Assembly (NCBI RefSeq): GCF_052118625.1
Contig: NZ_JBQKGW010000005.1
Span: 1 to 64,000 of the forward strand
DNA: 64,000 nt
Reading direction: 5' to 3'
From: Porcincola sp945869225
Lineage (GTDB): Bacteria; Bacillota; Clostridia; Lachnospirales; Lachnospiraceae
The translations under genes and the position numbers were made by a program. The stretch's first letter is position 1, and every line of letters begins with the position of its first letter. The notes beneath the pieces were generated by a model. The model searched no databases. It was not told the origin of the DNA and saw only the letters and a list, made by a program, of their open reading frames with translations. Positions 15,480-22,170 of this stretch are shown in pieces.

Positions 15480-15772
15480 GATCACAAATGGGCAGAATCT
15501 GTCCGCTGACAGTTGAAAGTGCCAGAAAAAAATATCTCCGGAGATTGCAAAATTGCCGCTCAAATGTCCGCTGATATGTGAAAGGAGCAGGAAACAGCCA
15601 GGTAATGGAGGGGCGTCAGAAAAAAATTTCATTTGGCATCACAAAATCGCCTCCCAAATGTCCGCTGATAGGTGAACAGGTGAGAGGCAGTAACCGATAA
15701 ACGCCAGAAAAAATATTTATCGTCTGGCGTCACAAAATCGCCTCTCAAATGTCCGCTGATAGGTGAAAGCAA
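15480..15772 (+). repeat. Control-region repeat array, copies b-e
   Basis: Four direct copies of an about 40-bp element with consensus CATCACAAAATCGCC, then a variable triplet, then CAAATGTCCGCTGATAGGTG. They lie at about 15480-15520, 15541-15590, 15635-15680 and 15725-15772; d and e are nearly identical. An 8-bp hairpin (ACGCCAGA 15701-15708 with TCTGGCGT 15723-15730) separates d from e. The array lies immediately upstream of the plus-strand operon. The open frames that cross it are repeat artefacts. Confidence 0.65.
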
Positions 15773-15791
15773 CCGAGTAAAGGAGAAACAC

Positions 15792-15908
15792 ATGAAAGGT
15801 AGAGCAAGGGACAGGCCCGGAGCGTTCCGGGTATTACAGGTACTTACCAATAGGTCAAGAAAGGATCAGGGCAATGGCAAAAAGAAAAGAGAATCCCCTT
15901 CTGATTGA
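15792..15908 (+). CDS. Short basic peptide gene (38 residues)
   Basis: AAAGGAG six bases before an ATG opens a 38-codon frame: MKGRARDRPGAFRVLQVLTN, then a Lys/Arg-rich tail. It starts just after repeat copy e and overlaps the first 35 bases of the next gene. The Shine-Dalgarno and position suggest a real leader peptide or small DNA-binding protein, but short frames arise by chance, so confidence is modest. Confidence 0.4.
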   Translation: MKGRARDRPGAFRVLQVLTNRSRKDQGNGKKKRESPSD

Positions 15909-16323
15909 GGGGCTCCGCAGGATCGGCAGAGAATGCATCGATCTCGCAGAAGCATTAGAAGGAAAGCCTTCTGCGGAGGAATCAGATCAGACAATTTTGG
16001 AAGCGGAATCTTCTGATAAAGATGTGACGGAAGAAGCCGTCAATACCCCTCCCGATGAGCCGACTTCAAAGGAAGAAGTCGCGCAGACAGCAGACGAGAC
16101 GCCTCCTGTCAATGAGGAAGCAGCACCGGCTGAACCGAAGAACTACACCTTCGAAGAAGTCAGAGCCCTTTTTGCAGAGCTCTCCGATGATGGCTACACC
16201 GATCAGGTGCGGGAGATCGTTCACAACCACGGTGCTGCAAAACTGAGCGATATTCCCAAGAACGAATATGCTGCGGCAGTCGCGGAGGCAAGGGCATTGA
16301 AGGGAGCGGATGCCAATGGCTAA
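15874..16323 (+). CDS. Hypothetical phage protein preceding DUF2800
   Basis: A 149-residue protein with three parts: a basic N-terminus (MAKRKENPLLIEGLRRIGRE), a low-complexity acidic linker (about residues 28-85, rich in E, A, P and T), and a folded C-terminus (YTFEEVRALFAELSDDGYTD, ending in an alanine-rich helix). This protein class commonly precedes DUF2800 in Clostridia phages; automatic labels such as rRNA biogenesis protein are not supported by anything visible. It overlaps the following gene by 8 bases from that gene's preferred start. Confidence 0.7.
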   Translation: MAKRKENPLLIEGLRRIGRECIDLAEALEGKPSAEESDQTILEAESSDKDVTEEAVNTPPDEPTSKEEVAQTADETPPVNEEAAPAEPKNYTFEEVRALFAELSDDGYTDQVREIVHNHGAAKLSDIPKNEYAAAVAEARALKGADANG

Positions 16324-17503
16324 ACACGCATATCTCTCCGCTTCATCCAGTGCCCGGTGGATTGCATGTCCTCCCTCAGCGCGGCTCTGTGCCGGTATCC
16401 CGGACAAGTCGAGTCCCTACAGCATGGAGGGCACCGACGCCCACTCGCTCTGCCAGTATCTCGTTTTGAAAGCATTAGGCAGGAGGGCCCGCGATCCTAC
16501 AGAGGATCTGACATTCTACAATGCCGAGATGCAGTCAGCTGCCGAGGGCTACCGTGATTTTGTGATGGAACAGGTCGAAGAAGCCCAAAAGCTCTGTGCC
16601 GATCCGTTCGTTGCTGTCGAGCAGCGGCTGGACTTCTCCCGTTGGGTCCCGGAGGGGTTCGGAACCGGTGACTGCGTCATTGTTGCAGACGGACTGATTC
16701 ACATCATCGATTTCAAGTATGGCGTCGGCGTGATGGTCAGCGCTGAAAAGAATACGCAGCTTATGTGTTACGCCCTCGGTGCCTATTACGCCTACGGGAC
16801 CCTCTATGACATTGACGTGGTGAAGCTGTCAATCTATCAGCCAAGACGCGAGCATGTCGAAACCTATGAGATGAAGCTCTCCGATCTTCTGACCTGGGCC
16901 GACAAGGTTCTCGTCCCTGCTGCCAAGCTCGCAAGAGTCGGCGAGGGCAAATTCACAGCAGGACCCCACTGTCAATTCTGCAAGGTCAAGGCCACCTGCC
17001 GTGAACGTGCAAACTACAACATGGAACTTGCCAAATACGAGTTTGACAATCCGGATCTGCTCTCCGATGAAGATATCGAAGAGATACTCCAGAAAGTCGA
17101 CCAGCTCGTTTCGTGGGCAGGAGACGTGAAAGATTACGCACTCGATCAGGCCCTCAACGGCAAGCACTACAGAGGATACAAGGTCGTGGAAGGCAGGAGC
17201 ACACGGAAGTACAGTGACGAGCACAAGGTCGCTGCCATCGTCGAAGCTGCCGGGTATGACCCGTATAACCAGAAGCTCAAAGGCATCACAGCGATGACCT
17301 CAGAGCTCGGTCGAAAAAGGTTCAACGAGCTTCTCGGAAGCTATGTTTACAAGCCGCAAGGCAAACCGGTTCTGGTGCCGGACTCGGATAAGCGTCCGGA
17401 ATTCCAGACTGGCACCAATGATTTTATAGAAACCGCCGATGGCGCAAAGAACGCCGGAAGCACAACCATGATGGACAAGACGTCCAAGGAGACAATATTA
17501 TGA
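16316..17503 (+). CDS. DUF2800 protein, Cas4/RecB-like nuclease relative
   Basis: A 395-residue DUF2800 protein. The start MAKHAYLSASSSARWIACPP is the family signature. The central segment HIIDFKYGVGVMV contains the D-x-K of a PD-(D/E)XK core, and HCQFCKVKATCRERA supplies the cysteines of a Cas4/AddB-like metal cluster. It is inferred to process DNA ends during phage replication or recombination. An in-frame ATG six bases earlier is possible; the chosen one has GGGAG nine bases upstream. It is part of the conserved DUF2800-DUF2815-polymerase set. Confidence 0.9.
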   Translation: MAKHAYLSASSSARWIACPPSARLCAGIPDKSSPYSMEGTDAHSLCQYLVLKALGRRARDPTEDLTFYNAEMQSAAEGYRDFVMEQVEEAQKLCADPFVAVEQRLDFSRWVPEGFGTGDCVIVADGLIHIIDFKYGVGVMVSAEKNTQLMCYALGAYYAYGTLYDIDVVKLSIYQPRREHVETYEMKLSDLLTWADKVLVPAAKLARVGEGKFTAGPHCQFCKVKATCRERANYNMELAKYEFDNPDLLSDEDIEEILQKVDQLVSWAGDVKDYALDQALNGKHYRGYKVVEGRSTRKYSDEHKVAAIVEAAGYDPYNQKLKGITAMTSELGRKRFNELLGSYVYKPQGKPVLVPDSDKRPEFQTGTNDFIETADGAKNAGSTTMMDKTSKETIL

Positions 17504-18063
17504 ATAACCCGCTCAAGGTAATTACAGGCAAGAACACTCGTTTCAGCTATCTTAATGTGAACGAGCCGAAAAGTATCAACGGATCTACACCGAAGTATTC
17601 CGCATCCCTCATCATTTCGAAGTCGGATACCATCACGATCCAGAAGATCAAGGCAGCAATCAAGGCCGCATACGAGGAAGGCGAGGCAAAACTCAAGGGA
17701 AATGGTAAGTCCGTTCCCCCGCTGGAGAACATCAAGACTCCGCTTCGTGATGGCGATATGGATCGTCCGGATGATCCGGCATATGCAAACAGCTATTTCC
17801 TCAACGCAAACAGCACTCGTAAGCCGGGAGTCGTTGACGCGAACAACAACATCATCCTTGACACCTCAGAGCTGTACTCTGGCATCTACGGTCGCGCAAG
17901 CATCAATTTTTATGCCTACAACCGTAATGGTAACCGTGGCATCGCCTGTTCTCTCAATGCGCTGCAGAAGCTCCGCGACGGTGATCCGCTGGGTGGCCAT
18001 GTCAATGCAGAGACGGAATTCGCCGGACTCGATGACGATAACAAGGTTGATTTCCTGAACTAA
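17500..18063 (+). CDS. DUF2815 protein, probable ssDNA-binding protein
   Basis: A 187-residue DUF2815 protein (TGKNTRFSYLNVNEPKSING, then KYSASLIISKSDT). The family is thought to be an OB-fold single-stranded DNA-binding protein related to phage T7 gp2.5; the acidic C-terminus here (AGLDDDNKVDFLN) fits that role. Start and upstream stop overlap (ATGA) with AAGGAG eight bases upstream. A strong terminator follows, and the polymerase then has its own repeat copy and ribosome-binding site. Confidence 0.85.
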   Translation: MNNPLKVITGKNTRFSYLNVNEPKSINGSTPKYSASLIISKSDTITIQKIKAAIKAAYEEGEAKLKGNGKSVPPLENIKTPLRDGDMDRPDDPAYANSYFLNANSTRKPGVVDANNNIILDTSELYSGIYGRASINFYAYNRNGNRGIACSLNALQKLRDGDPLGGHVNAETEFAGLDDDNKVDFLN

Positions 18064-18091
18064 TCTGCTGCTCCATACATTCTCCTTTGGG

Positions 18092-18128
18092 TCCCCGGAA
18101 CTTATTTTCCGGGGATCTTTTTTTTTTC
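18092..18128 (+). terminator. Intrinsic terminator after DUF2815
   Basis: TCCCCGGAA pairs with TTCCGGGGA across a five-base loop, followed by a run of about ten T. It separates DUF2815 from the polymerase gene, so polymerase expression depends on readthrough or on the element at 18131-18176. Confidence 0.9.
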
Positions 18129-18130
18129 TT

Positions 18131-18176
18131 GGCATCACAAAAACAGGCCGCAAGTGTCCACTGATAGGTAAAGGAG
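18131..18176 (+). promoter_or_regulatory. Control-region repeat, copy f, before polymerase
   Basis: GGCATCACAAAAACAGG, then GCAAGTGTCCACTGATAGGT matches copies a-e and lies directly before the polymerase ribosome-binding site (AAAGGAGG). Its placement after a terminator supports a promoter or antitermination role. Confidence 0.55.
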
Positions 18177-18185
18177 GTAAAACAC

Positions 18186-21110
18186 GTGGACAAAGAAAAG
18201 ATAAGGAAGCTGTCAATCGATCTTGAAACTTTTGGTGCGAAGGATCTGAAGAAATGTGGTGTATATCGCTATGCGGAGGATCCTACATTCGGACTTCTTC
18301 TCTTCGGTGTCTCGGTGAATGACGGGCCGGTCAGGGTCTATGTCATCGTGCTTGGCGATGAACCACCAGACGAGATCCTCGAAGCGCTCACGGATAATAC
18401 TGTGGAGAAATGGGCCTATAACGCAAGTTTTGAACGCGTCTGTTTATCCGTCTGGCTCCGGCGTCATCACCCCGGTTTCTTCAAAGGCTATGGTTCACCG
18501 GGTGATTCCGTGAAAGGATACCTGGATCCGACCGGGTGGAAGTGCTCCCGTGTATGGGGAGCATATAACGGACTTCCGATGTCGCTCGATGCAATCGGAA
18601 GCGTGCTGGGGTTAGAACAACAGAAGCTGAAGGAAGGTAAGGACCTCGTCCGGTACTTCTGTTCTCCCTGCAAGCCCACCAAGGCAAACGGCGGTCGGAC
18701 AAGAAATCTACCGGCAGACGCCCCTGACAAATGGGAGCTCTTCAAGAAGTACAACCAGCGCGATGTTGAGGTGGAAATGCAGATCCAGCAGCGCCTGAAA
18801 AAATACCCGGTACCGGATTCTGTATGGGATGAATACCACATCGACCAGATGATCAATGACCGTGGCATTCTCTGCGACATGGACGTCGTAGAGAACGCGA
18901 TCAGAATTGACGCAAAGACGAAGGAAGAGCTGATACAGCAGCTGCAGCAGCTGACCGGTCTTGAGAATCCGAACTCTGTCGCACAAGTGAAGGATTGGCT
19001 CGCTCGTCAGGGTGTGGTGATCGAGTCTCTTGGCAAGAAGGAAGTGGCAGCCCTTTTGAAGGGTGATCTTCCGGACAATGTCCGTCACGTTCTGGAGCTC
19101 CGGCTGATGCTGGCAAAGAGCTCCGTGAAGAAATACCAGGCGATGCAGACCGCCATGTGCAGCGATCATCGCTGCCGGGGAATGTTCCAGTTCTACGGTG
19201 CCAACCGCTCTGGCCGCTTTGCCGGGCGCATCGTGCAATTACAGAACCTGCCCCAGAACCATATGCAGGATCTGGAGCAGGCAAGAAACCTTGTACGTCA
19301 CGATAACTATACAGCTCTGGAAATGCTGTATGACAATGTGCCGCAGGTCCTCTCGGAACTGATCCGCACTGCCTTCATTCCAAAGCCGGGAATGAAGTTT
19401 GTCGTTTCCGACTACTCTTCCATCGAGGCCCGGGTCCTTGCCTACCTTGCCGGTGAAACGCACACGATGGAATCATTCGCAAAGGGTGAGGACCTGTACT
19501 GCGCGACCGCATCAGCAATGTTCCACAAACCTGTCGTAAAGCATGGCATCAATGGCGAGCTCCGGCAGAAAGGCAAGATCGCAACGCTGGCCTGTATTGC
19601 AGAAGGTCAGCCAGTCCTCACCAATCACGGTCTCATTCCGATTGAGAAGGTATCGAAAAATGACCTTGTCTGGGATGGCGAGCAGTTCGTTCATCACGAC
19701 GGGGTTGTCTGTCGCGGAATCAAGGAGGTGATCACGTATGACGGACTTACAGCAACAAGAGACCACCTCGTATGGGTCTATGGGAAATCGGAGCCAGTAC
19801 GATTTGGAGACGCTGCCGCCAGCGGCGCACGTCTCGTCAAAACCGGAAATGGTCGGACACCAGTACGGCTGGGTGAAGATCATCTCTCCCGAGAAGCGCT
19901 GGTCGAAAAACTGGAATCACTGCTATGTTCTTACGCAGTGTACCGGATGTGGATCGATCCAATGGCAGGATCTGAACAATCTGACTTCTGGACGATCGAA
20001 GGGCTGTCAGCACTGCTCGCAGCCCCGGCAGATCCCGCTTTGGCTGGATCGGAGGCTAACAGCCGCCAAGCAGCGGTGCACGAATCCGATGGATCCGGAA
20101 TACCAGAATTATGGCGGACGTGGGATCCAGTTCAGCTTCTCTTCTATCTTGGAAGCAGGTCTGTATCTTATCGATACCTTCGGACTTCCGGATCGGGAGC
20201 TGGAGATCGACCGGATCGACACGAATGGAAATTACGAGAAAGGGAACCTGCACTTCGTAACCCATCAGGAAAACAACCTGAACAAACGGACAACTGTGCT
20301 GACCAGATTCGAGCAGATCTACTGGCCTTACTCCTATCCGGTGGTGATCCGGAAACTGTCCTCCGGAAAGACCCGGGGCGAGATCATTCAGGACGCGGAG
20401 ACAGCCGTTTTCGAGCGTCGGAAGAACTGGAGAAACATCCTCGCACGGCTCGAGTTTATGACATACGAAATGCCGGACGACATCATCGTTTTACCGTATC
20501 GGGGAGGCTTGTCCACAACTGCGGCTATGGCGGCAGTGTAGGTGCTCTGAAAGCTATGGGCGCTCTGGACATGGGACTCAAGGAAGAAGAACTGCAGCCG
20601 ATCGTCGCTGCATGGCGTGAGGCAAATCCCCATATTGTGAAATACTGGTGGGATATTGACGCGGCAGTGATGAAGGCTGTGAAGATTCACCTGCCGTCTC
20701 AGGTCGGGCTGGTATACATCTGGTATCAGTCCGGCATGTTGTTCATTAAGCTGCCCTCCGGTCGTCGTCTCTCCTACGTCCAGCCCCGGATCGGCCAGAA
20801 CCAGTTTGGCAATGACTGCGTCACCTACATGGGTGTCGACCAGCAGCACTGGGATCGGATCGAAAGCTACGGTCCGAAGTTCGTCGAGAACATCGTGCAA
20901 GGTGTAGCTCGGGATATCCTCTGCTATGCCATGAAGAACCTGCGCGACCGCTTCATCGTCGGACACGTTCACGACGAACTCATCATCGAGGTGCCGGAGG
21001 ATGCCAGTATGCAGGAAATCTGCGATATCATGGGACAGACACCAGATTGGATGCCGGGACTGCTGCTTCGGGCGGACGGCTACGAGTGCTCATTTTACCA
21101 GAAAGACTGA
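18186..21110 (+). CDS. Family-A DNA polymerase interrupted by an intein
   Basis: A 974-codon frame starting at GTG (AAGGAGG eight bases upstream). The N-terminus is a 3'-5' exonuclease: D12 and E14 in SIDLETFG, then WAYNASFE, then YNQRDVEVEM. Polymerase motif A is VVSDYSSIEARV with D409, motif B is RQKGKIATLA joined to CGYGG, and motif C is VHDELI with D930. Motif B is split between A469 and C779 by an intein of 309 residues (470-778). Splicing would give a 665-residue polymerase, a normal phage size. Because the intein sits in the nucleotide-binding O-helix, the precursor should be inactive until spliced. A hairpin terminator follows. Confidence 0.93.
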   Translation: MDKEKIRKLSIDLETFGAKDLKKCGVYRYAEDPTFGLLLFGVSVNDGPVRVYVIVLGDEPPDEILEALTDNTVEKWAYNASFERVCLSVWLRRHHPGFFKGYGSPGDSVKGYLDPTGWKCSRVWGAYNGLPMSLDAIGSVLGLEQQKLKEGKDLVRYFCSPCKPTKANGGRTRNLPADAPDKWELFKKYNQRDVEVEMQIQQRLKKYPVPDSVWDEYHIDQMINDRGILCDMDVVENAIRIDAKTKEELIQQLQQLTGLENPNSVAQVKDWLARQGVVIESLGKKEVAALLKGDLPDNVRHVLELRLMLAKSSVKKYQAMQTAMCSDHRCRGMFQFYGANRSGRFAGRIVQLQNLPQNHMQDLEQARNLVRHDNYTALEMLYDNVPQVLSELIRTAFIPKPGMKFVVSDYSSIEARVLAYLAGETHTMESFAKGEDLYCATASAMFHKPVVKHGINGELRQKGKIATLACIAEGQPVLTNHGLIPIEKVSKNDLVWDGEQFVHHDGVVCRGIKEVITYDGLTATRDHLVWVYGKSEPVRFGDAAASGARLVKTGNGRTPVRLGEDHLSREALVEKLESLLCSYAVYRMWIDPMAGSEQSDFWTIEGLSALLAAPADPALAGSEANSRQAAVHESDGSGIPELWRTWDPVQLLFYLGSRSVSYRYLRTSGSGAGDRPDRHEWKLREREPALRNPSGKQPEQTDNCADQIRADLLALLLSGGDPETVLRKDPGRDHSGRGDSRFRASEELEKHPRTARVYDIRNAGRHHRFTVSGRLVHNCGYGGSVGALKAMGALDMGLKEEELQPIVAAWREANPHIVKYWWDIDAAVMKAVKIHLPSQVGLVYIWYQSGMLFIKLPSGRRLSYVQPRIGQNQFGNDCVTYMGVDQQHWDRIESYGPKFVENIVQGVARDILCYAMKNLRDRFIVGHVHDELIIEVPEDASMQEICDIMGQTPDWMPGLLLRADGYECSFYQKD
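19593..20519 (+). other. Intein within polymerase motif B
   Basis: Encodes polymerase residues 470-778. Block A is CIAEGQPVLTNHGLIPIEKV starting with nucleophile Cys470. Block B is YDGLTATRDHLVWV with T524-R-D-H527. Block F is VYDIRNAGRHHRFT (757-770) and block G ends GRLVHN with His777-Asn778 before Cys779. These match a class 1 splicing domain. Recognisable splicing-domain sequence covers roughly residues 470-560 and 750-778. The roughly 190 residues between have no LAGLIDADG or other motif in this frame and look like the shadow of the HNH gene in the +1 frame. Confidence 0.93.
19722..19737 (+). promoter_or_regulatory. Internal ribosome-binding site inside the intein
   Basis: AAGGAGGTGATC (19722-19733) is complementary to the full 3' end of 16S rRNA, followed by ACGT and the ATG at 19738. 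In the polymerase frame these bases encode part of block B of the intein. A match this long to the anti-Shine-Dalgarno sequence is strong evidence for internal initiation. Confidence 0.8.
19738..20541 (+). CDS. HNH-like homing endonuclease nested out of frame in the intein
   Basis: A 267-residue frame, +1 relative to the polymerase, starting after a near-ideal ribosome-binding site. From about residue 41 it reads as a phage HNH-like endonuclease: HQYGWVKIISPEKRW, a zinc-finger-like pair (CTGCGS and CQHCSQ), then RCTNPMDPEYQNYGGRGI, and the core LEIDRIDTNGNYEKGNLHFV ending in THQENNLNK. This motif series is known from free-standing phage homing endonucleases. The first 40 residues overlap the intein block B region and look unconstrained. 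The stop lies 22 bases beyond the intein end, within the polymerase. It is expected to cleave polymerase alleles lacking the intein. Confidence 0.85.
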   Translation: MTDLQQQETTSYGSMGNRSQYDLETLPPAAHVSSKPEMVGHQYGWVKIISPEKRWSKNWNHCYVLTQCTGCGSIQWQDLNNLTSGRSKGCQHCSQPRQIPLWLDRRLTAAKQRCTNPMDPEYQNYGGRGIQFSFSSILEAGLYLIDTFGLPDRELEIDRIDTNGNYEKGNLHFVTHQENNLNKRTTVLTRFEQIYWPYSYPVVIRKLSSGKTRGEIIQDAETAVFERRKNWRNILARLEFMTYEMPDDIIVLPYRGGLSTTAAMAAV

Positions 21111-21113
21111 AAA

Positions 21114-21153
21114 CAGCTCCGGTGGAGGTTTTGATCCTCTGCCGGAGCCATTT
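21114..21153 (+). terminator. Terminator after polymerase
   Basis: GCTCCGG pairs with CCGGAGC, with an inner GAGG/CCTC pairing across TTTTGAT, and a short T-rich tail. It lies between the polymerase and the convergent nuclease gene and may serve both strands. Confidence 0.6.
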
Positions 21154-21157
21154 CTGT

Positions 21158-22141
21158 TTATGATTCACTTGTTGCTTCTTTTTCAAGATATTCTTTCCGA
21201 AGCTGAGACAGCGTTTTACCTGTCTTGGCGTCTACTGAAAAGGCATAGTTTTCGACAGATGACCATCTGTACACTTGCTTCAGCCATTGCTGTATAGATT
21301 CTTTGGTATTGTCGGCAAACATGACTTGACCATCCTTCTGGAGAATGGCCTTCTGATCTGTTCCCCTTGCGATGATGACGTCACCCTCTTTGACGATTCC
21401 CCACTCAAGCATCTTATCAATTTTCGGAAGAGATCTTCTGGATATATCCTTCTTGGCCCCTTTGGTCATAGCAGGCTGGTCGGCTACATTCACATAAAAG
21501 TCGTCATACTCGGTAACTGGAAGTATCTTGTCTGTGTGAATAAAAATCTGGTCTCCGATTTTTGTTGGCCATAGCCGGTAGCAGCTGATATCCACCTGAT
21601 TGCTGTTCAACCACGCAACGGCAGAAAGAGTCTGATCGTCATAGTCGCTGGCCACAAGAATGATTCTCTGCGACTCGTTAAACGATGTCACGCCATTCCT
21701 ATCAAGAAAGTTACTGAGTTCCCGCTGTGCAATCTCGGTTGATGTCAGCTCGCTGTGTTCGTTGAATTCAGATTTATGCTTCTCAACATACGGAGCAAAT
21801 ACATTCTTGATCAGTTCATCGGTAGATTTGATCGTTGCACAGGAGGCAGCATAGCGAATCGCCTGAAATTCCAGAGCTTCCTTCCGGGCTTCTATATCCT
21901 TCTTATCCCGCTTGATCTCAATAAGGACAATATTGCCCTCATTGTCGATGGCAGTAAGGTCACTCCTGCCATTTTTCGCGTCCCTAACCTGCTGCCCAAC
22001 AATCAGTAACGACTCCTCGTCACTGCATATCATATCGGCATTCTTTCTGAGAACTTCCTCAATATCGCTTTCCTTCCAGCCGATGTCAGTGAAGGTTGTA
22101 TCCTCAATTTTGACTGGCTGTTTTCCGTTTAACAGGTCCAT
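21158..22141 (-). CDS. PD-(D/E)XK nuclease with RAMA-like domain
   Basis: A 327-residue protein. Residues about 55-95 hold a PD-(D/E)XK core (GRSDLTAIDNEGNIVLIEIK, with D then E-x-K) like DUF91/NucS-type nucleases. The C-terminus (about 235-320) resembles the RAMA domain of restriction-associated proteins (KMLEWGIVKEGDVIIARG, then YRWSSVENYAF and KTLSQLRKEYL). It is last in the type I restriction operon, 29 bases after hsdM. It may be an accessory nuclease or modification-sensing subunit; that is inference. Confidence 0.75.
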   Translation of the reverse strand: MDLLNGKQPVKIEDTTFTDIGWKESDIEEVLRKNADMICSDEESLLIVGQQVRDAKNGRSDLTAIDNEGNIVLIEIKRDKKDIEARKEALEFQAIRYAASCATIKSTDELIKNVFAPYVEKHKSEFNEHSELTSTEIAQRELSNFLDRNGVTSFNESQRIILVASDYDDQTLSAVAWLNSNQVDISCYRLWPTKIGDQIFIHTDKILPVTEYDDFYVNVADQPAMTKGAKKDISRRSLPKIDKMLEWGIVKEGDVIIARGTDQKAILQKDGQVMFADNTKESIQQWLKQVYRWSSVENYAFSVDAKTGKTLSQLRKEYLEKEATSES

Positions 22142-22170
22142 TATAACTATCCTTCTGACCTATGCTATGT

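Noticed and set aside
15279..15850. Two minus-strand frames (117 and 73 codons) in the divergent region
   Set aside because: They translate the antisense of the repeat copies (recurring SGHL and GDF segments) and have no good starts; the repeats explain them.
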